Counted from the stretch's first letter, positions 36,056-47,278 are shown. The stretch is DNA of 64,000 bases from Flavobacterium ovatum (GCF_040703125.1 NZ_CP160035.1:3954001-4018000); one strand, 5' to 3'. Notes: a model not told the origin generated them from the letters alone. Numbers and translations: made by a program.

Positions 36056-36685
36056 ATGGATATCAAACAAATTTTCGAAAACAATAGAAAATGGATTGCT
36101 AAACAACTTCAAACGGATGAAAATTATTTTGAAGAATTAGGTAAAGGGCAATCTCCGGAGTTTCTGTATATTGGTTGTTCCGACAGTCGCGTTTCTGCCG
36201 AAGAGTTGATGGGATTACAACCGGGAGAAGTCTTTGTGCATCGCAACATCGCTAATATGGTTCCCAATACTGATCTCAATTCGATGTCTGTAATCAATTA
36301 TGCTGTGATGCATCTCAAAGTAAATCATATTGTTGTTTGTGGGCACTATGGCTGTGGTGGCGTGCATGCGGCAATGCAACAATCCGATTTAGGTATTTTA
36401 AATCCTTGGTTGCGAAACATTCGTGATGTGTATCGAATACATCGAAAAGAATTGGATGCTATTTTAAATGAAAAAGAAAAATATAAAAGATTGGTTGAGT
36501 TAAACGTTCAAGAGCAATGTATCAACATTATCAAAACCGCCGAAGTACAAAAAGCAAACAGAGAACGAAGTCTAAAAGTGTACGGTTGGATTTTTGACAT
36601 TCATAGTGGAAAATTAATTGACCTTAATATCGATTTTGACGCTATACTAAAAGACATAATGGCTATTTATAAAATAGAAGACTAG
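36056..36685 (+). CDS. Beta-class carbonic anhydrase
   Basis: Interconverts CO2 and bicarbonate. The 209-residue protein has the zinc ligands Cys41 and Asp43 (GCSDSR), His97 and Cys100 (CGHYGCGG), plus the HRNIANMVPNTDLN segment. Length and motifs are standard for the soluble cytoplasmic beta type. It is 15 bases downstream of a methyltransferase gene. Confidence 0.95.
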   Translation: MDIKQIFENNRKWIAKQLQTDENYFEELGKGQSPEFLYIGCSDSRVSAEELMGLQPGEVFVHRNIANMVPNTDLNSMSVINYAVMHLKVNHIVVCGHYGCGGVHAAMQQSDLGILNPWLRNIRDVYRIHRKELDAILNEKEKYKRLVELNVQEQCINIIKTAEVQKANRERSLKVYGWIFDIHSGKLIDLNIDFDAILKDIMAIYKIED

Positions 36686-36806
36686 TTGATTGTTTTTTTA
36701 TCTAGAAAAAATGCAACATAATGTATTTCTACCAACATCTCATTAATTCAAAAGTCTTTTGTACTTTTAAAAAAGAGAAAATATAATCTATCAATTGCAG
36801 CAATAA

Positions 36807-37496
36807 ATGGCAAATCCATTAATAAAAATTACAAATATTAAACGCAATTTTGCGTTAGGCGACGAAACCGTTTATGTACTCAAAGGCATTGATCTAGAAA
36901 TCAAAAAAGGGGAATATGTCGCTTTGATGGGGCCATCGGGTTCTGGGAAATCAACTTTAATGAATCTTTTAGGCTGTTTAGACACGCCTACATCTGGAAA
37001 TTACATACTAAATGGCAAAGATGTTAGTAAGATGAAAGATGATGAATTAGCTGGCATTCGCAACAAAGAAATAGGTTTTGTATTTCAAACCTTCAATCTC
37101 TTGCCTCGAATGAATGCTTTAGATAATGTCGCACTACCGATGATTTATGCAGGCTATACCAAACCCGAACGACGAAAAAGAGCCGAAGAAGTACTAACAC
37201 AAGTGGGGTTAGCTGACCGAATGGATCATCAATCCAACCAACTTTCTGGAGGACAAAGGCAACGTGTAGCTATTGCGAGAGCATTAGTCAATAAACCCTC
37301 CATTATTCTTGCCGATGAACCTACAGGGAATTTAGATAGTAAAACATCCCTTGAAATCATGGCGCTTTTTAACGAAATTCATTCCAATGGCAACACCGTC
37401 ATCCTAATCACACACGAAGAAGAAATTGCCGCTTATGCAAATAGAATCATTCGGTTGAGAGATGGAATGATTGAAAGTGACACCCTAAAAAGTTAG
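36807..37496 (+). CDS. ABC transporter ATP-binding protein (LolD/MacB type)
   Basis: A 229-residue ATPase with [24 protein letters not shown] and [12 protein letters not shown], and the MacB/LolD signature [26 protein letters not shown]. Such ATPases pair with FtsX-like permeases for lipoprotein release or export; no permease gene is adjacent, so the partner must be elsewhere. The cobalamin adenosyltransferase gene follows after 71 bases. Confidence 0.9.
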   Translation: MANPLIKITNIKRNFALGDETVYVLKGIDLEIKKGEYVALMGPSGSGKSTLMNLLGCLDTPTSGNYILNGKDVSKMKDDELAGIRNKEIGFVFQTFNLLPRMNALDNVALPMIYAGYTKPERRKRAEEVLTQVGLADRMDHQSNQLSGGQRQRVAIARALVNKPSIILADEPTGNLDSKTSLEIMALFNEIHSNGNTVILITHEEEIAAYANRIIRLRDGMIESDTLKS

Positions 37497-37567
37497 AAGT
37501 TATATGATAGAAGTCTATTCCTTTTCAAAATCCTAATTCCTAAATAAAAAATCCTTAATTAAAAAAC

Positions 37568-38137
37568 GTGAAAATATATACAAAAACAGGCGATAAAGGA
37601 ACAACTGCGCTTTTTGGAGGGACTAGAGTATCAAAAGACCACATCCGAATTGACAGCTACGGTACTGTTGACGAACTCAATTCCTATATTGGATTGATTC
37701 GGGACCAAGAAATGGATACACACTATAAAAGTATATTGATCGAAATTCAAGACCGTCTTTTTACCGTGGGCGCTATCTTAGCCACACCGCCAGAAAAAGA
37801 AATTTTGAAAAATGGTCAACCTCGTTTAAAAAATCTTGGAATCACTAAAGCCGATATTCAATTATTAGAAAATGAAATCGATTCTATGGAACTGGCATTG
37901 CCTCCCATGACGCATTTCGTATTGCCAGGTGGACATACAACTGTGTCATATTGTCATATAGCACGTTGTGTCTGTCGTAGAGCTGAACGTCTTGCCGTAC
38001 ATTTAAACCATGAAGAACCCATTGAAGAACTGACGATTCAATACCTAAACCGACTTTCTGACTATCTTTTTGTCTTGGCACGAAAGTTGACTTTTGACTT
38101 GAACGCTGAAGAAGTGAAGTGGATACCTAGAAAGTAA
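37568..38137 (+). CDS. Cob(I)alamin adenosyltransferase, PduO type
   Basis: Makes adenosylcobalamin from cob(I)alamin and ATP. The 189-residue protein begins MKIYTKTGDKGTTALFGGTRVSKDH (ATP-binding loop) and has CHIARCVCRRAERLAVHL and FVLARKLTFDLN, diagnostic of the trimeric PduO family. The start is GTG. It gives the cell a B12 coenzyme route that fits the presence of B12-dependent enzymes, though the direct user is not in the window. Confidence 0.94.
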   Translation: MKIYTKTGDKGTTALFGGTRVSKDHIRIDSYGTVDELNSYIGLIRDQEMDTHYKSILIEIQDRLFTVGAILATPPEKEILKNGQPRLKNLGITKADIQLLENEIDSMELALPPMTHFVLPGGHTTVSYCHIARCVCRRAERLAVHLNHEEPIEELTIQYLNRLSDYLFVLARKLTFDLNAEEVKWIPRK

Positions 38138-38210
38138 TTATGAGTGATAAATTATGAGTTATGAGTTTAACTTTCACATAATTTATGCCTTAAAATTCAT
38201 AACTCAAAAA
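38136..38210. repeat. ATAACTC/GAGTTAT-type inverted repeat, copy 1
   Basis: ATTATGAGTTATGAGTTTAA faces AATTCATAACTC about 40 bases on. The same words occur at 51473-51545 and in part at 54455-54483. Confidence 0.5.
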
Positions 38211-38249
38211 CGACGTTCTTAATTTTATTATAAAAAAAACTTTTTTTAC

Positions 38250-38279
38250 TTGTATTTTTCAGTAAAAAATTTATTTTTG
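38250..38279 (+). promoter_or_regulatory. Predicted promoter of the DUF2795 gene
   Basis: TTG at 38250-38252 and TATTTTTG at 38272-38279 with 19 bases between them match the Bacteroidota promoter consensus. The predicted transcription start is about 15-18 bases before the ATG at 38303. Confidence 0.6.
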
Positions 38280-38302
38280 CACAAAACTAAATCGATAAAA
38301 AG

Positions 38303-38524
38303 ATGTATTGGACATTAGAATTAGCATCCTACCTAAGTGATGCACCGTGGCCTGCTAACAAAGACGAACTTATTGACTACGCTATACGTGCAGGTGCACC
38401 GTTAGAGGTAGTAGAAAACCTTCAGTCTATTGAAGACGAAGGCGAGATATATGAATCAATGGAAGAAATTTGGCCTGATTATCCTACTGACGAAGACTAT
38501 CTTTGGAATGAGGACGAATATTAA
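38303..38524 (+). CDS. DUF2795 small acidic protein
   Basis: A 73-residue acidic protein, MYWTLELASYLSDAPWPANK, with APLEVVENLQSIEDEGEIYES and a Glu/Asp/Trp-rich tail. This is the DUF2795 family, which is common and highly conserved in Bacteroidota; no function is established to my knowledge. It has a clear promoter and its own terminator, which implies strong independent expression. Confidence 0.88.
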   Translation: MYWTLELASYLSDAPWPANKDELIDYAIRAGAPLEVVENLQSIEDEGEIYESMEEIWPDYPTDEDYLWNEDEY

Positions 38525-38537
38525 AAAATAAATCAAG

Positions 38538-38567
38538 AAAAAAGTCTCAATCTGAGGCTTTTTTTTT
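38538..38567 (+). terminator. Terminator of the DUF2795 gene
   Basis: AAAAAGTCTCA pairs with TGAGGCTTTTT (one G-U) around a three-base loop, followed by more T. It covers the beginning of the long open frame of secA, which rules out a secA start there. Confidence 0.8.
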
Positions 38568-38610
38568 GGTTAAACATAAAGAAGAAAATAATTTAGCAAC
38601 AAAAACTATT

Positions 38611-41600
38611 ATGAGTTTTATAAATAGCATTTTAAAAGCCTTTGTTGGAAATAAATCCGAGAAAGACGTTAAGGAATTACAACCTTACCTAAAAAAAATA
38701 AAATCGTTTGAGAGCACTTTGATCACCTTATCACATGATGATCTAAGAGCAAGAACGTATTACTTCAAAAATCAAATCAAAGAAGCACGTACTGCTGTTG
38801 ACGAAAAAATAAATTCGTTAAAAGAAGAAGTAGAAGCTACTGAGGATATTGATCAAAGAGAAGATCTTTACGAAAAAATCGATGCTCTAGAAAAAGAAGC
38901 TTACGATATTTCGGAAAAAACATTATTGGAAATTCTTCCCGAAGCTTTTGCAGTGGTAAAAGAAACAGCAAGACGTTTCAAAGACAATGCTCAAATCGCT
39001 GTTACAGCAACAGAACAAGACCGATTATTTGCTGCTGCAAAACCTTACGTTTCTATTGAAGGAGACCAATCTGTATGGCAAAACCAATGGAATGCTGCTG
39101 GTAAAGCCATCACATGGGACATGATTCACTACGACGTTCAGTTGATTGGTGGAATGGTATTGCACCAAGGTAAAGTTGCTGAGATGCAAACTGGAGAGGG
39201 AAAAACATTAGTAGCAACCTTGCCTATGTACTTGAATGCTTTGACAGGAAACGGAGTACACTTAGTAACCGTGAATGATTACTTAGCCAAACGTGATAGT
39301 ACTTGGAAAGCTCCTTTATTTGAATTCCACGGAATGACTGTTGATTGTATTGACAATCACCAACCAAGTTCTGAAGGAAGAAAAGCCGCTTACAACGCTG
39401 ATATTACTTATGGTACCAACAACGAGTTTGGTTTTGACTACCTAAGAGACAACATGACCCATTCACCAGATGATTTGGTACAACGCAAACACAACTTTGC
39501 AATTGTCGATGAGGTCGATTCGGTATTGATTGATGACGCTAGAACGCCATTGATTATCTCTGGTCCAGTTCCTCAAGGAGACCGTCATGAGTTTAACGAA
39601 TTGAAGCCAAAAATCGAAAACCTAGTTACCTTACAACGTCAACTAGCAAATGGATTTTTGTCAGAAGCTAAAAAATTAATCAAAGAGGGGAATACCAAAG
39701 AAGGTGGTGTCCTATTGTTAAGAGCATACAGAAGTTTGCCAAGAAACAAAGCCTTGATTAAATTCTTGAGTGAAGAAGGAATCAAACAATTACTTCAAAA
39801 AACGGAGAACTCCTATATGCAGGATAACAACCGTGAAATGCATAAGATTGATGAAGCTTTGTACTTTGTCATCGAAGAAAAAAACAATCAAGTAGAATTG
39901 ACTGACAACGGTATCAAATACCTTTCTGGAGATACAGATGCTGATTTCTTTATACTTCCAGATATCGGAACAGAGATTGCTGCCATAGAAAAGAAAAATC
40001 TAGACAAAGACGCTGAAGCAGAAGAGAAAGAACTTTTGTTCCAAGATTTCAGTATCAAAAGCGAACGTATTCATACTTTAACTCAACTGTTAAAGGCCTA
40101 CTCTTTGTTCGAAAAAGATGTAGAATACGTGATCATGGACAACAAAATTATGATTGTCGATGAGCAAACAGGTCGTATCATGGACGGTCGCCGTTATTCT
40201 GACGGATTACACCAAGCGATTGAAGCCAAAGAAAACGTAAAAATTGAAGCCGCTACTCAAACATTTGCAACGGTAACTTTGCAAAACTATTTCAGAATGT
40301 ACAGCAAATTAGGCGGTATGACTGGAACTGCAGTTACTGAAGCTGGAGAACTTTGGGAAATTTATAAATTGGACGTTGTTGAAATCCCAACAAACAGACC
40401 AATGGCAAGACATGATAAAGAAGATTTTATATACAAAACGACTCGTGAAAAATTCAATGCAGTTATTGAAGACGTAACGGAATTATCAAAAGCAGGTCGT
40501 CCGGTATTAATTGGAACAACTTCTGTTGAAATCTCAGAATTATTAAGCCGTATGCTTAAAATGAGAGGGGTTACTCACAATGTATTGAATGCCAAAATGC
40601 ACAAGCAAGAGGCGCAAATTGTTGAAGATGCAGGAAAACCAGGCGTAGTTACTATTGCAACCAATATGGCTGGTCGTGGAACGGATATCAAATTATCCGC
40701 AGAGGTTAAAGCTGCAGGAGGATTAGCAATCGTAGGTACAGAGCGTCACGATTCACGTCGTGTCGATCGCCAGTTGCGTGGTCGTGCAGGACGTCAAGGA
40801 GATGTGGGAAGTTCACAATTCTACGTTTCGCTAGAAGACAACTTGATGCGTTTGTTTGGTTCTGAAAGAGTAGCCAAAGTAATGGACAGAATGGGACTAG
40901 AAGAAGGAGAAGTTATCCAACATTCTATGATGACTAAATCTATCGAGCGTGCTCAGAAAAAAGTAGAAGAAAACAACTTTGGTGTTCGTAAACGTTTATT
41001 AGAATATGATGATGTTATGAACGCACAACGTGAAGTAATTTACAAGCGTCGTCGTCATGCTTTGTTTGGTGAACGTTTGAAATTAGACATCGCTAATATG
41101 TTGTATGACACTTGCGAAGTTGTGGTTCAAAATAGTAAAGCTATGAATGATTTCAAAGCATTTGAATTTGATACTATTCGTTATTTCTCTATCACTTCAC
41201 CAGTTACAGAAGGAGATTTTGTAAAATTAACAGAAGCTGAATTAACAGGGAAAATTTACAAAGAAGCTTTAAAATATTATACCGAGAAAACAGAACGTAG
41301 CGCTAGAGAAGCTTTCCCTATCATTGCAGGAGTTTATGAAGATAAAAACAACCAATACGAACGCATCGTAGTACCATTTACTGATGGTGTAAAATCATTG
41401 AACGTAGTAACCGACTTAAAAAGAGCCTACGATTCACACGGAAAACAGTTAGTGGCTGATTTTGAGAAAAACATCACTCTTGCGATTGTTGATGAAGCTT
41501 GGAAAAAACATTTACGCAAAATGGACGAATTGAAACAATCAGTTCAATTGGCGGTTCATGAGCAAAAAGACCCATTGCTTATCTACAAATTTGAAGCTTT

Positions 41601-41961
41601 CAACTTGTTCAGCGGCATGCTTAACGGAATCAACAAAGAGGTTATATCTTTCTTATTCAAAGGAGATTTACCACAACAATCGGCTCCAGAAATCATACAC
41701 GAAGCAAGAGAAATTCCACGTCCAAAAGAGAATTATCAAACTCAAAAAGACGAAATCGTTTCTAGCGAAGCAGCAAACCGTGAAGCGGGCGAAACACAGC
41801 AACGTCAAGTAACAGAAACGATCGTTCGCGATATGCCAAAAATCAATCGCAACGACACCGTAACCATTCAAAATGTGGCCAACGGACAAACGCAAGAAAT
41901 GAAATTCAAAAAAGCCGAAGCCTTAATAGGTACAGGTCAATGGGTTGTTGTAAACAAATAA
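38611..41961 (+). CDS. secA: Preprotein translocase ATPase SecA
   Basis: Motor ATPase that pushes unfolded proteins through SecYEG. The ATG at 38611 (MSFINSILKAFVGNKSEKDV) is chosen; the frame is open from a TTG at 38566, but that lies in a terminator. The 1116-residue chain has Walker A MQTGEGKTLVATLP, the DEVDSVLIDDARTPLIISGP element, the preprotein crosslinking domain, the second helicase fold with GRGTDIKLS and RQLRGRAGRQGD, and a helical scaffold. It ends QEMKFKKAEALIGTGQWVVV without the Cys-rich zinc tail of E. coli SecA, as is usual in flavobacteria. Confidence 0.96.
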   Translation: MSFINSILKAFVGNKSEKDVKELQPYLKKIKSFESTLITLSHDDLRARTYYFKNQIKEARTAVDEKINSLKEEVEATEDIDQREDLYEKIDALEKEAYDISEKTLLEILPEAFAVVKETARRFKDNAQIAVTATEQDRLFAAAKPYVSIEGDQSVWQNQWNAAGKAITWDMIHYDVQLIGGMVLHQGKVAEMQTGEGKTLVATLPMYLNALTGNGVHLVTVNDYLAKRDSTWKAPLFEFHGMTVDCIDNHQPSSEGRKAAYNADITYGTNNEFGFDYLRDNMTHSPDDLVQRKHNFAIVDEVDSVLIDDARTPLIISGPVPQGDRHEFNELKPKIENLVTLQRQLANGFLSEAKKLIKEGNTKEGGVLLLRAYRSLPRNKALIKFLSEEGIKQLLQKTENSYMQDNNREMHKIDEALYFVIEEKNNQVELTDNGIKYLSGDTDADFFILPDIGTEIAAIEKKNLDKDAEAEEKELLFQDFSIKSERIHTLTQLLKAYSLFEKDVEYVIMDNKIMIVDEQTGRIMDGRRYSDGLHQAIEAKENVKIEAATQTFATVTLQNYFRMYSKLGGMTGTAVTEAGELWEIYKLDVVEIPTNRPMARHDKEDFIYKTTREKFNAVIEDVTELSKAGRPVLIGTTSVEISELLSRMLKMRGVTHNVLNAKMHKQEAQIVEDAGKPGVVTIATNMAGRGTDIKLSAEVKAAGGLAIVGTERHDSRRVDRQLRGRAGRQGDVGSSQFYVSLEDNLMRLFGSERVAKVMDRMGLEEGEVIQHSMMTKSIERAQKKVEENNFGVRKRLLEYDDVMNAQREVIYKRRRHALFGERLKLDIANMLYDTCEVVVQNSKAMNDFKAFEFDTIRYFSITSPVTEGDFVKLTEAELTGKIYKEALKYYTEKTERSAREAFPIIAGVYEDKNNQYERIVVPFTDGVKSLNVVTDLKRAYDSHGKQLVADFEKNITLAIVDEAWKKHLRKMDELKQSVQLAVHEQKDPLLIYKFEAFNLFSGMLNGINKEVISFLFKGDLPQQSAPEIIHEAREIPRPKENYQTQKDEIVSSEAANREAGETQQRQVTETIVRDMPKINRNDTVTIQNVANGQTQEMKFKKAEALIGTGQWVVVNK

Positions 41962-41980
41962 TCCTATTTTATAAAATTCC

Positions 41981-42018
41981 AAATCCCCAATTACGAAAGT
42001 AGTTGGGGATTTTTTTTT
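41981..42018 (+). terminator. Terminator of secA
   Basis: AAATCCCCAA pairs with TTGGGGATTT around a loop of about 10 bases, followed by eight T. Confidence 0.85.
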
Positions 42019-42050
42019 AGGAGCAGTAGAATTGGTTTTCATAACAACTT

Positions 42051-42127
42051 CCCTCCCGCTTCGGGACGTTGCAATCTCTTGTATTTGCTATCGCAATACA
42101 AGAGCATTTTCACTACTATCGGGGCTG
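42051..42127 (-). repeat. Modular dispersed repeat, copy 5
   Basis: On the minus strand the left arm is TCAGCCCCGATAGTAGTGAAAA and the right arm GCAACGTCCCGAAGCGGGAGG. The core is a perfect 10-bp hairpin, CTCTTGTATT (42076-42085) with AATACAAGAG (42095-42104). It separates secA from the accessory module. Confidence 0.65.
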
Positions 42128-42189
42128 ATTATGGCGTTTGTATTTTCATAATTACGATTTAAAAAGTATCTTACAAATAGAAAGTTACT

Positions 42190-42222
42190 TTGATGTATTA
42201 TAAGTTTATTTTTATATATTTG
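42190..42222 (+). promoter_or_regulatory. Possible promoter of the two-gene module
   Basis: TTG at 42190-42192 and TATATTTG at 42215-42222, spacing 22 bases, fit the Bacteroidota consensus. The leader to the ATG at 42337 would be about 108 bases. Confidence 0.4.
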
Positions 42223-42336
42223 AAAGAACCTAAAGAAAAATATTCCTTCGCTTTTATACCCAAATTTGAATATATATGTGCTACTTTGTAGCGAGTATAT
42301 ACTAGTTATTAACAATATTATTGCAAAATTACATAT

Positions 42337-42528
42337 ATGAAACAAATTTTAGATTTTTTTTCAAATAACTATGAATGGTTATTTTCAGGAATAGGAGTGT
42401 TCATAATTTCAATTTTCTTTATTAATAAGTCAAAAGGACAAACACAAAAAGTAGGTAAAAATTCTATTGGAATTCAATCAGGTAGAGATGTGAAGATTAA
42501 AAAATTAAATGACAAGAAAAATGTTTGA
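42337..42528 (+). CDS. 63-residue one-TM protein with QSGRDV motif
   Basis: A short N terminus (MKQILDFFSNNYE), one transmembrane helix (about residues 14-30, WLFSGIGVFIISIFFI) and a basic C-terminal tail ending GKNSIGIQSGRDVKIKKLND. By the positive-inside rule (KSKGQTQK after the helix) the tail lies in the cytoplasm. The IQSGRDVKI sequence is closely matched by LQAGNDIKV in the next protein, whose gene overlaps this one by 8 or 20 bases. I know of no named family for this miniprotein. It may be the membrane partner of the downstream protein, binding through the shared motif. Confidence 0.65.
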   Translation: MKQILDFFSNNYEWLFSGIGVFIISIFFINKSKGQTQKVGKNSIGIQSGRDVKIKKLNDKKNV

Positions 42529-43378
42529 AAAACAAAAGCAAGCAACTGGAGAAGGCGGAACTTCTTTACAAGCTGGAAATGACATCAAAGTTATCCAGAA
42601 TATAGGTCTACAGTTTTCAGAGGTGAAAGAAATCTTTCATTTACTACTAAGTGAAAATTTTCCAAAACTTAGAGAAATTGCCTGTCAAACTGCAACTCAA
42701 AACATTGAGAATTACTTGGAGAAATTCGAACATAAATTTGCGCAGAATTTTAACCGAATAGATGTTGAAAAAATTAAAGACCCTGACATTCAATTTAGTT
42801 TTAATGAAGTCGTTGAAGCAAGCGCTAGAAAAGGTGAAAAAACAGATTCAGATGTACTATCTGAACTATTAATTGAACGTATGAGTAAAACGTCAAATGA
42901 TTTCATCTCAATAGTATCTAGTGAAGGAATTAAAATTGTTCCTAAATTAACAGCAGAACACATTAGTTTTATATCTCTAGTGCATTATTTATCTTCTGTT
43001 CAACATACTGGATTAACAGACCCTATAGGATTAGAAGAATATGCTTCAATGATTGTTGGTCTTACTGACAATAGCTTTAATTTAAGTCGGTCAAACAAAC
43101 AATATCTACAATTTACAGGTGTCTTAACTTCATTAAATTTTTCAGCGGATGATTTTAAAGATATTACAAAAAACAGATATGATTTTCTAAAAAATATTGG
43201 AAATGAAGAGCTTGAGAGAACCTTAGAACAGAAGGCTCCATCTTACAAAAAACTTATGGATATCTATATTTCATGTGAAATTTATAATATCAGATTGACT
43301 GCTGTGGGACAAATGATTGCTCTTGCTAATTTGAAAAGAGTGTTAGGAAACCTAGATTATAGTATTTGGATAAATTAA
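42521..43378 (+). CDS. Accessory protein, possibly LPO_1073/Vpar_1526 family, unknown function
   Basis: The product is 285 residues from ATG 42521, or 289 from ATG 42509; both overlap the previous gene. An N-terminal segment has GGTSLQAGNDIKVIQNIG, then a mostly helical body starting GLQFSEVKEIFHLLLSENFPKLREIACQTA. The SEVKEIF...LLxENFPKLxE pattern recalls, from memory, proteins labelled LPO_1073/Vpar_1526, for which no function is known. No nuclease, protease, TIR or NTPase motif is visible and there is no signal peptide. The gene is linked to the one-TM miniprotein and surrounded by repeats, as is common for defence or conflict modules. That role is a hypothesis only. Confidence 0.7.
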   Translation: MFEKQKQATGEGGTSLQAGNDIKVIQNIGLQFSEVKEIFHLLLSENFPKLREIACQTATQNIENYLEKFEHKFAQNFNRIDVEKIKDPDIQFSFNEVVEASARKGEKTDSDVLSELLIERMSKTSNDFISIVSSEGIKIVPKLTAEHISFISLVHYLSSVQHTGLTDPIGLEEYASMIVGLTDNSFNLSRSNKQYLQFTGVLTSLNFSADDFKDITKNRYDFLKNIGNEELERTLEQKAPSYKKLMDIYISCEIYNIRLTAVGQMIALANLKRVLGNLDYSIWIN

Positions 43379-43413
43379 AATCCCGATCGCTCGGACTTAT
43401 AATCTAAAGGTTA

Positions 43414-43530
43414 GCGCAGGTATTTACCTGTTTCCACAAAGAGAGTAAATACAAATTGCCATAAACAAAATATCGAAAACTATTTCCTTGAGATTCTTTC
43501 AAAAGGGCAAGATTGTAATAATACCTGCAC
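43414..43530. repeat. Inverted-repeat-bounded intergenic unit A
   Basis: GCAGGTATT (43416-43424) and AATACCTGC (43520-43528) are perfect inverted ends of a unit of about 113 bases. Its right half, with TTGAGATTCTTTCAAAAGG and GCAAGATTGTAATAATAC, is repeated with changes at about 43900-43945. No coding frame is seen. Confidence 0.5.
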
Positions 43531-43604
43531 GCATAAACGCTTTAACTCAAAAAAGAGTCTCGACTTCGCTCAACTTGACAAAACGTTTTTTAGATAGCAT
43601 GATG

Positions 43605-43776
43605 CTTTTTGTCAAATGAGGAGTAATTTTTATTCTAAAAAAAGCAATATAAAATGACGTTATTTGAATGTTAGCACTTCTAATTCCCCTCTTGAGAGGG
43701 GCTAGGGGTGTGTTTTTTTTTAAGTACATGTAAGTCAGGTATTTAAACTAAAACGTCATAGGTAGCGCAGTCGAGA
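43605..43776 (+). repeat. Dispersed 95-bp repeat, copy 1 (left of katG)
   Basis: The 95-base core 43618-43712 starts GAGGAGTAATTTTTATTC and ends GAGAGGGGCTAGGGGTGTG. It is identical to 59941-60035 and, inverted, to 47057-47151. The core holds a CCCCTCT/AGAGGGG hairpin and TGACGT that faces ACGTCA outside the core. The right flank AAGTACATGTAAGTCAGGTA, CGTCATAGGT and GCAGTCGAGA is shared in part with both other copies. Confidence 0.85.
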
Positions 43777-43829
43777 TTGTCTGTTTTACGGAGTCTTAAT
43801 ACATCAACAAAAACTTCTTAGAACCGCTA

Positions 43830-43956
43830 AATATCTCCTGACATTGCACACACAACAGTAGCAAGTCTTGTATTGGTATTAAGAAACTGTTGAAAATCGT
43901 TGCTTGAGATACTTTCAGAAGGACAAGATAGCAACAATACTATCCGTACCTGTTAG
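43830..43956. repeat. Diverged unit B, related to unit A
   Basis: GTTGCTTGAGATACTTTCAG and AAGGACAAGATAGCAACAATAC match unit A at most positions. In unit B the ends GTTGCT and AGCAAC pair to form a hairpin; in unit A this pairing is lost. The 95-bp repeat copy 1 lies between the two units. Confidence 0.45.
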
Positions 43957-43959
43957 GCA

Positions 43960-44041
43960 GGAGCTTTCTCTGGTCGCTCTGCCACCACCAGAAAAAAGTG
44001 GCTTTCAACCGGCATAGGCTTTCCACTTCTGTCAGGGCTAG
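43960..44041 (-). repeat. Modular dispersed repeat, copy 6
   Basis: On the minus strand it reads CCTAGCCCTGACAGAAGTGGAA ... AGCGACCAGAGAAAGCTCC, the same arm order as copies 1 and 2. Core pairings are CTGGT (43970-43974) with ACCAG (43987-43991), and GCCAC with GTGGC. Confidence 0.6.
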
Positions 44042-44523
44042 GGATTTGGCAATCAATTCAACTAACCAGTACCCTATTTAAGAATATACCCAAGCAGATT
44101 TATCTTTTACTTAGAAGAAAAACAACAAAGACTTTCCGCAAAGAAGGTAGAAATTGCAATGCCATATCTTATAAAATCGGAATTAGCTTTTCATTCGATA
44201 CAAATTAGAATAATTCCATAAAAGTTGATACATTAAAACAATGTTAAATCTATTTCCCATCATTCTTAACCCAACTATTTTCGTTATTTTTGAGAGAAGT
44301 AACACAGTGGTTTTTAGCAAATTAATTTTACTAGTCATTCAAACAAAACCTAGCCTAAACTACCATTCCCATTTTTATCAAAGAAAATCGCTTTTTAAAA
44401 TATAACGAATAGTCCTAATCCATTATTCACTTCTAACCAAGCTACATGTTATATTTAAAATTTATATTATTAAACGTTTTAATAAATTTTACTTATGACA
44501 GAATAAAATATGAAGATTAATGA
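44042..44523. other. AT-rich spacer upstream of katG
   Basis: About 480 bases without any frame or structure that I can support. It ends at the predicted katG promoter. Confidence 0.4.
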
Positions 44524-46858
<2,335 letters not shown>

Positions 46859-46896
46859 AACTAAGGATAACATTAGATAATACCAATACTATTTTT

Positions 46897-46934
46897 AAAA
46901 GCTCCGTTTACAATCCGTAAATGGAGCTTTTTTT
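46897..46934 (+). terminator. Terminator of katG
   Basis: AAAAGCTCCGTTTAC pairs with GTAAATGGAGCTTTT (one G-U) around a five-base loop, followed by T. Confidence 0.85.
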
Positions 46935-46989
46935 AGTTTGAGAAAATACCTTTTACACCAAAAACCTGTACAAAATAGTCAAATGTAAT

Positions 46990-47165
46990 AACGGTTCTCG
47001 ACAGCGATACCTATGACATTTTGGTTCAAGTACCTGATTTACATGTACTTAAAAAACACACCCCTAGCCCCTCTCAAGAGGGGAATTAGAAGTGCTAACA
47101 TTCAAATAACGTCATTTTATATTGCTTTTTTTAGAATAAAAATTACTCCTCGAACTGACAATTGA
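46990..47165 (-). repeat. Dispersed 95-bp repeat, copy 2 (right of katG)
   Basis: The core 47057-47151 is the exact complement of copies 1 and 3. On the left, TACCTGATTTACATGTACTT and ATGACATTTTGG match the extended right flank of copy 1. On the right, CTCGAACTGACAATTG equals the far end of copy 3. Confidence 0.85.
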
Positions 47166-47278
47166 ACTATTTTATAAATATTATTGGTATTACTTCTATA
47201 ATGTACCTAATCTAGCTATTCGCTAAGACCTTCCCTCAAAAATTATTTTAAAAATCATCCGTTACTACAATTTTAACC

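Noticed and set aside
38566..38610. Longer SecA start at TTG 38566
   Set aside because: It lies in the T-run of the DUF2795 terminator, and the 15 extra residues do not look like SecA; ATG 38611 gives the usual N terminus.
43381..43560. Integron attC site or retron RNA
   Set aside because: The GTTAGCG and inverted ends were suggestive, but the attC core rules are not met, and no integrase or reverse transcriptase gene is in the window.
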